Below are positions 60,103 through 64,000 of a stretch of DNA of 64,000 nucleotides, piece after piece. The notes beneath the pieces were generated by a model. It saw only the letters and a program-made list of their open reading frames with translations. It did not search any database and was not told the DNA's origin. Origin of the DNA: Caulobacter sp. NIBR2454 (GTDB taxonomy: Bacteria > Pseudomonadota > Alphaproteobacteria > Caulobacterales > Caulobacteraceae); contig NZ_CP114871.1 of NCBI RefSeq assembly GCF_027474405.1, positions 682,001 through 746,000 on the forward strand. Reading direction: 5' to 3'. Every line of letters begins with the position of its first letter. The stretch's first letter is position 1. Position numbers and translations under genes: made by a program.

Positions 60103-60924
60103 ATGGCGCGTGAACGGTCCAACCGCACGCCGTTCCTGGCAGGGTCGCTGATCCTGCATGCGGCGGTGATCGGCTCGATGTTCGTCTCCTGGCCCTGGAT
60201 GACCAAGAAGATGGTCGTCGCCTCGGTGCCGGTGACCATCGTCGCCGAAGGCCCGACCAACGTGCGCCCGGCTGTCCAGGGCCCGGAAGACCTGGCCGCC
60301 CAGACCGAGGACCCGCAGCCCGACGCCACGCCCGAGCCGGTGGCTCCGCCCGCCCCCGTGCCGGAGCCCGCGCCGCCGACCCCGTCCCCGCGTCCCTCGC
60401 AGCAGCCGGTTCCGAAAAAGCAGACCCCGGCTCCCGCGCCGCAAAAGCCGCAGCAGAAGCCCAACCAGGCCAAGCCCAAGGAAGACAGCTTCGACCTGGA
60501 CGCCCTGGCCGCCTCGATCAACAAGGGCCGCAAGCCGGCGGGCAAGCCGAACTCCGGCGCCCAGCGCGGACCGTCCCGCGCCGAAACCGCCGTGCAGGCG
60601 CGCCCGGCCGCCGGCGCGGCGACGGGCATGACCGCCTCGCAGCTCGCCACCCTGGGGGCCCAGCTGGAGCGCCTTTGGAACCCCAATTGCGAGGTCGAGG
60701 GCGGCGCGGACGTCAATCTGGTGGTGCAGGCGACGATCTCGTCCACCGGCCAGCTGGTCGGTCAGCCGCGCGTGACCAGCGGCCTGACCGGCAACCCCAT
60801 CACCCAGGCGGCAGCCACTCGCGCGGTCTCCGCGTTTGGACGTGCGGCGCCCTTCTCGGTGCCGCCGGGCTTCCGCCAGCAAGCGATCTCCTTCAGATTC
60901 AACGCCAAGTCGGCCTGCTCATAA
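60103..60924 (+). CDS. tolA: Tol-Pal system protein TolA
   Basis: Links the inner and outer membrane through TolB-Pal. The 273-residue protein has one N-terminal helix ([20 protein letters not shown]), a Pro/Ala/Lys-rich linker (about 60-130) and a C-terminal domain (about 180-273; [36 protein letters not shown]). It is shorter in the linker than E. coli TolA, as usual in alphaproteobacteria. Confidence 0.93.
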   Translation: MARERSNRTPFLAGSLILHAAVIGSMFVSWPWMTKKMVVASVPVTIVAEGPTNVRPAVQGPEDLAAQTEDPQPDATPEPVAPPAPVPEPAPPTPSPRPSQQPVPKKQTPAPAPQKPQQKPNQAKPKEDSFDLDALAASINKGRKPAGKPNSGAQRGPSRAETAVQARPAAGAATGMTASQLATLGAQLERLWNPNCEVEGGADVNLVVQATISSTGQLVGQPRVTSGLTGNPITQAAATRAVSAFGRAAPFSVPPGFRQQAISFRFNAKSACS

Positions 60925-60946
60925 TTGGATAAGGACCGTTGACCCC

Positions 60947-62245
60947 ATGAAAGCCCGCTTCGCCTTCCTCGCCGTGGCCGCAGCCCTCGTGGCCGGCATG
61001 GCCGCGCCGGCCGTGTCGCGGGCGCAGGAACTCGTGGTCGACGTTAACAAGGGCGCGGTCGCGCCCCTGCCCATCGCCGTGCCCAACTTCTCCGGCGCGA
61101 CACGCGGCGGCGACATCGCCCAGGTCATCACCGGCAATCTGGAGCGCTCGGGCCTGTTCGCGCCGGTCGCGCCGTCGCGCTTCCCCGCCCAGAACCTGGA
61201 TGTGAACATCCAGCCGGTGTTCGAGAACTGGAAGGGCGTCGGCGCCCAGGCCCTGATCAACGGTCAGGTGACGGTGGAATCCGACGGCCGCTTGCGCGTC
61301 GATTTTCGCCTGTGGGACGTCTATGCCCAGCAGCAACTGCTGGGCCTGCAATTCTCCGCCCCGGCCGAGAACTGGCGCCGGATCGCCCACAAGATCAGCG
61401 ACGCCGTCTATGAGCGGCTGACCGGCGAGAAGGGCTATTTCGACACCCGCGTGGTGTTCGTGGCCGAGAGCGGGAGCAAGCTGAACCGTATCAAGCGCCT
61501 GGCGATCATGGATCAGGACGGGGCCAACCCGAACTACCTGACCGACGGCTCCTACATCGTCATGACGCCCCGGTTCTCGTCGAACAGCCAGGAGATCACC
61601 TACATGGCGCTGCGGCCCACGGGGTCGAGCCTGTACCTGTTCAACCTGGAGACCGGCCGTCAGGAGACCCTTGGCCGCTTCCCCGGCATGGTGTTCGCGC
61701 CGCGCTTCTCGCCCGATGGAACGAAGGTGGCCTTCTCGGTCGAGCGGGCCGGCAACAGCGACATCTATGTGATGGACCTGCGCAGCCGCCAGTCGACGCG
61801 GATCACCACCGACCCCTCCATCGACACATCGCCGTCCTTCTCGCCCGACGGGACCAAGATCGTCTTCAACTCCGACCGGGGCGGGGCGCCGCAGCTCTAC
61901 ATCATGAACGCCGACGGCTCGGGCGCGCGCCGCATCTCCTATGGCGGCGGCCGCTACACCACCCCCGTGTGGAGCCCGCGCGGCGATTTCATCGCCTTCA
62001 CCAAGCAGGGCGGCGGGTTCTCCATCGGCGTCATGCGGCCGGACGGCTCGGACGAGCGCATCCTGACCTCGTCGTCCCTCGAAGAGGGGCCGACCTGGGC
62101 CCCCAACGGCCGGGTGATCATGTTCTTCCGTGAAAACGGGGGCGGCGCGAAGCTGTGGACCGTGGACATCACTGGCCGCATCCTGCGTCCGGCGCCCTAT
62201 CCAGGTTCAGGTTCAGACCCGGCGTGGTCGCCGCTGCTGGATTAA
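60947..62245 (+). CDS. tolB: Tol-Pal system beta-propeller protein TolB
   Basis: Periplasmic TolB, 432 residues. A signal peptide ([22 protein letters not shown]) is followed by an alpha/beta domain and a six-bladed propeller built from repeats such as [53 protein letters not shown] and [15 protein letters not shown]. It binds Pal and TolA. Start ATG 60947, 22 bases after tolA. Confidence 0.95.
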   Translation: MKARFAFLAVAAALVAGMAAPAVSRAQELVVDVNKGAVAPLPIAVPNFSGATRGGDIAQVITGNLERSGLFAPVAPSRFPAQNLDVNIQPVFENWKGVGAQALINGQVTVESDGRLRVDFRLWDVYAQQQLLGLQFSAPAENWRRIAHKISDAVYERLTGEKGYFDTRVVFVAESGSKLNRIKRLAIMDQDGANPNYLTDGSYIVMTPRFSSNSQEITYMALRPTGSSLYLFNLETGRQETLGRFPGMVFAPRFSPDGTKVAFSVERAGNSDIYVMDLRSRQSTRITTDPSIDTSPSFSPDGTKIVFNSDRGGAPQLYIMNADGSGARRISYGGGRYTTPVWSPRGDFIAFTKQGGGFSIGVMRPDGSDERILTSSSLEEGPTWAPNGRVIMFFRENGGGAKLWTVDITGRILRPAPYPGSGSDPAWSPLLD

Positions 62246-62410
62246 CTGCAACCTCTACCGCGCTCCCGCGTTGGGGGTCTGAGGAACCTTACAGCCATGT
62301 TTGTGACGTCTTCTGACGTCTTTGTGACCTGAGGTCTGACGTTTTGTCATGTCTAGGTAAACAAGCTTGAGTATAGGGTTCGCTGGACGTTTTTAGCTGA
62401 GGAGGAAGCG
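62246..62410 (+). promoter_or_regulatory. pal upstream region with repeated TGACGT
   Basis: Region of 165 bases between tolB and pal. TGACGT occurs at 62304-62309, 62314-62319 and 62337-62342, and GTGACCT at 62323-62329, in AT-richer sequence. This spacing (10 and 23 bases) suggests a protein-binding array or the pal promoter region. A GAGGAGGAAG site precedes the pal ATG. No known regulator matches that I can name. Confidence 0.4.
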
Positions 62411-62965
62411 ATGAGCTTCAACACCAAGCGCGCCGTTAAACTGGCGCTTATCGGCGTAGCCGCCGCAACTCTCGCCGCCTGCGCCTCGAAGCCCAAGCCG
62501 ACCCCCGCGGCTCCCGAGGCTCCGGCTCCGGCCCCGACCGCTCCGGCCTATCCGACGACCCCGCCGCCTCCTGGTCCGGTGACCAGCGGCGCCGTTCCCG
62601 GCTCGGTCCAGGACTTCGTCGTCAATGTCGGCGACCGGGTCTATTTCGACCTCGACAGCTACTCGGTCCGCGCCGACGCCGAGCCGGTTCTGGCCGGCCA
62701 AGCCGCCTGGCTGGCCCGCTATCCGGCCGTGAAGGTCCGCATCGAAGGCAACGCCGACGAACGCGGCACCCGCGAATACAACCTGGCCCTCGGCGCCCGC
62801 CGCGCCAACGCCGTCCGCGACTTCCTGGTCGCCCGCGGCGTCGCCACCTCGCGCATCGAGACGATCTCCTACGGTAAGGAACGCCCGATCGACGGCGGTT
62901 CGGGCGAAGACGCCTGGGCCAAGAACCGTAACGCCGGCACCGCCATCACCGAAGGCGCGCGCTAA
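62411..62965 (+). CDS. pal: Peptidoglycan-associated lipoprotein Pal
   Basis: Outer-membrane lipoprotein tethering the envelope; essential for Caulobacter envelope integrity. The 184-residue precursor has lipobox TLAAC with acylated Cys24, a Pro/Ala linker (about 27-60) and an OmpA-like domain (about 65-184). The peptidoglycan-binding segment is RIEGNADERGTREYNLALGARRANAVRDFL. An intrinsic terminator follows at 63005. Confidence 0.95.
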   Translation: MSFNTKRAVKLALIGVAAATLAACASKPKPTPAAPEAPAPAPTAPAYPTTPPPPGPVTSGAVPGSVQDFVVNVGDRVYFDLDSYSVRADAEPVLAGQAAWLARYPAVKVRIEGNADERGTREYNLALGARRANAVRDFLVARGVATSRIETISYGKERPIDGGSGEDAWAKNRNAGTAITEGAR

Positions 62966-63004
62966 GCGTTCGCCGGTCCCTCGCGGACCGGAGAGACAAG
63001 TCGA

Positions 63005-63035
63005 GGCCGCTCCTTCACGGGAGCGGCCTTTGCTT
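63005..63035 (+). terminator. Rho-independent terminator after pal
   Basis: Nine-base perfect stem GGCCGCTCC (63005-63013) and GGAGCGGCC (63020-63028), followed by TTTGCTTT. It separates pal from the ybgF transcript. Confidence 0.85.
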
Positions 63036-63090
63036 TGCATGTTGGGCGACGCGCCGTAATTTCGTCCCCGCCTTCGCCGAAGAGAGTCCG

Positions 63091-63948
63091 ATGAAGCTCA
63101 AGTCCGCCGCCTTCGCCGTCCTGCTCGCCACCTCCGCGCTGACCAGCGCGGCGGCCATCGCCCAGACCCCGCTGCCCCTGGAGGCCGATCCGCTGGACGA
63201 CCGTTCCGCGCGGCGGGTCGAGCGCATGGAGAAGGTGGTCCGCGAGCTGCGGTCCATCGTCTTCCAGGGCCGCGACACCGGAAAGCCGGTGGTGGTCCAG
63301 CCGGCCGAAACCGAGGCCATGATCCAGACCATGGCCACCCGGGTCACGGACCTGGAGGAGAGCCTGACGCGCCTCAACAGCCAGAACGAGACGCTGGGCT
63401 TTGACCTGACCCAGGCCAAGCGCGAGGCGTCCGACGCCAAGGCCCAGGTCGCCGCCCTGACCGAACGGCTCAACGCCATGGAGCAGAAGCTGGCCGCCGC
63501 GACGGTCGCGCCCGCCATGGCCGAACCGGGCGAGCCGGGCGGGCTGCCCATGGCCACGGACGCTGATCCGGAAGCCGCTTTCCAGTCGGCCCGCCAGCTG
63601 CTGCTGAACGGCGACTATGACGGCGCCGAGCGCGCTTTCGCTGGCTTCGTCGAGCAACACGGCGACAGCCCCAAGGGCGCCGAGGGGCGCTACTGGCTGG
63701 CCGAGACCCTGTATGTCCGCCAGGCCTATGCCGACGCCGCCGGCGCCTATATCGGCGCGATCCGCGGCTGGCCCAAAACCGCCTGGGCGCCCGACGCCGT
63801 GGTCAAGCTGGCTCGCTCGCTGGCGGCCATGAACCGGGCCGCCGACGCCTGCAAGACCCTGGACGAGCTCCCCAAGCGCTATCCGAACGCCTCGGCGGCG
63901 GTGAAGAGCCGCGCGGCGACCACCCGGACCCAGGCCAAGTGCGCCTGA
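63091..63948 (+). CDS. ybgF: Tol-Pal system protein YbgF (CpoB)
   Basis: Periplasmic coordinator of Tol-Pal and peptidoglycan synthesis (CpoB). The 285-residue protein has a signal peptide (FAVLLATSALTSAAAIA), a coiled-coil trimerisation region (about 40-130) and TPR repeats at the C-terminus (about 160-285; AFQSARQLLLNGDYDGAERAFAGFVEQH, YWLAETLYVRQAYADAAGAY). It ends by overlapping the presumed tilS start. Confidence 0.92.
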   Translation: MKLKSAAFAVLLATSALTSAAAIAQTPLPLEADPLDDRSARRVERMEKVVRELRSIVFQGRDTGKPVVVQPAETEAMIQTMATRVTDLEESLTRLNSQNETLGFDLTQAKREASDAKAQVAALTERLNAMEQKLAAATVAPAMAEPGEPGGLPMATDADPEAAFQSARQLLLNGDYDGAERAFAGFVEQHGDSPKGAEGRYWLAETLYVRQAYADAAGAYIGAIRGWPKTAWAPDAVVKLARSLAAMNRAADACKTLDELPKRYPNASAAVKSRAATTRTQAKCA

Positions 63949-64000
63949 CGTCGGCGCTGGCGGCTTTTGACCGCCGGCTGCTGTCCGACGTCTCCACCCC
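63939..64000 (+). CDS. tilS: Probable TilS N-terminus, cut by window end
   Basis: GTG 63939 overlaps the ybgF stop by 10 bases and opens VRLTSALAAFDRRLLSDVST to the window edge. In Caulobacter, pal-ybgF is followed by tilS (tRNA(Ile)-lysidine synthase) and ftsH, and the visible residues are compatible with its start. Only 20 codons are visible, so assignment is by synteny. Confidence 0.45.
   Translation, partial: MRLTSALAAFDRRLLSDVST

Overview
This is a GC-rich chromosomal window from an alphaproteobacterium of the Caulobacteraceae, most probably Caulobacter or a very close relative. The diagnostic genes are tacA (sigma-54 response regulator), gapR, rcdA (DUF1465), a TrcR-type DUF1013 gene, motA without motB, sigF with its membrane anti-sigma nrsF, a bufferin operon, and a ruvCAB - ybgC - tolQRAB - pal - ybgF - tilS run. 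The assignment comes from gene content and motif recognition; no database search was run.

Layout. (1) 1-2868 is the right end of an integrated element. It holds a tyrosine integrase whose 5' end lies outside the window, a 38-codon small ORF, a two-gene HEPN-like module, and a 50-nt copy of the 3' part of a tRNA-Val(GAC), which I read as the attachment site. (2) 2898-5659 holds a phage-type tail fibre gene without any other virion gene, and a small helical protein. (3) 5771-14520 has mnmC, motA, an MFS exporter, a lytic transglycosylase, rpmJ, gapR and tacA. (4) 14678-28861 is housekeeping: hydrolases, pepF, a thioesterase, the proton-translocating transhydrogenase pntAA-pntAB-pntB with a cytochrome oxidase subunit IV-like peptide, an M23 peptidase, rpsU, coq9, fosA, purE/purK. 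(5) 28858-43462 has ubiX, trcR, a higBA-type toxin-antitoxin pair, a quinone oxidoreductase, rcdA, rpmE, an ABC exporter, fkbM, GDPD, inositol monophosphatase, efp, thiE, bfd-bfr, tspO and an MHS-type transporter. (6) 43510-47353 is the copper/metal-stress locus: bufA, bufB and bufC on the minus strand, an XRE regulator, then sigF-nrsF on the plus strand. (7) 47421-51027 is the glycolytic gap-pgk-fba cluster (minus strand). (8) 51237-55089 has zapA, 6S RNA, fau, ymdB and yebC. (9) 55280-64000 is ruvC-ruvA-ruvB, a SEDS-like membrane protein, ybgC, tolQRAB, pal, ybgF and the start of tilS.

How the parts connect. Three promoters in the bufferin/sigF locus share TGTAAC-N16/17-CGRACTAG and so probably form one sigF regulon that includes sigF itself. 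A perfect sigma-54 consensus lies in front of rcdA, in the same window as the sigma-54 activator tacA. Two genes, rpsU and the ORF directly after gapR, lack ATG/GTG/TTG at their natural N-terminus and probably start at CTG. Three copies of a ~105-bp palindromic repeat and two copies of a second ~87-bp repeat occupy intergenic gaps.
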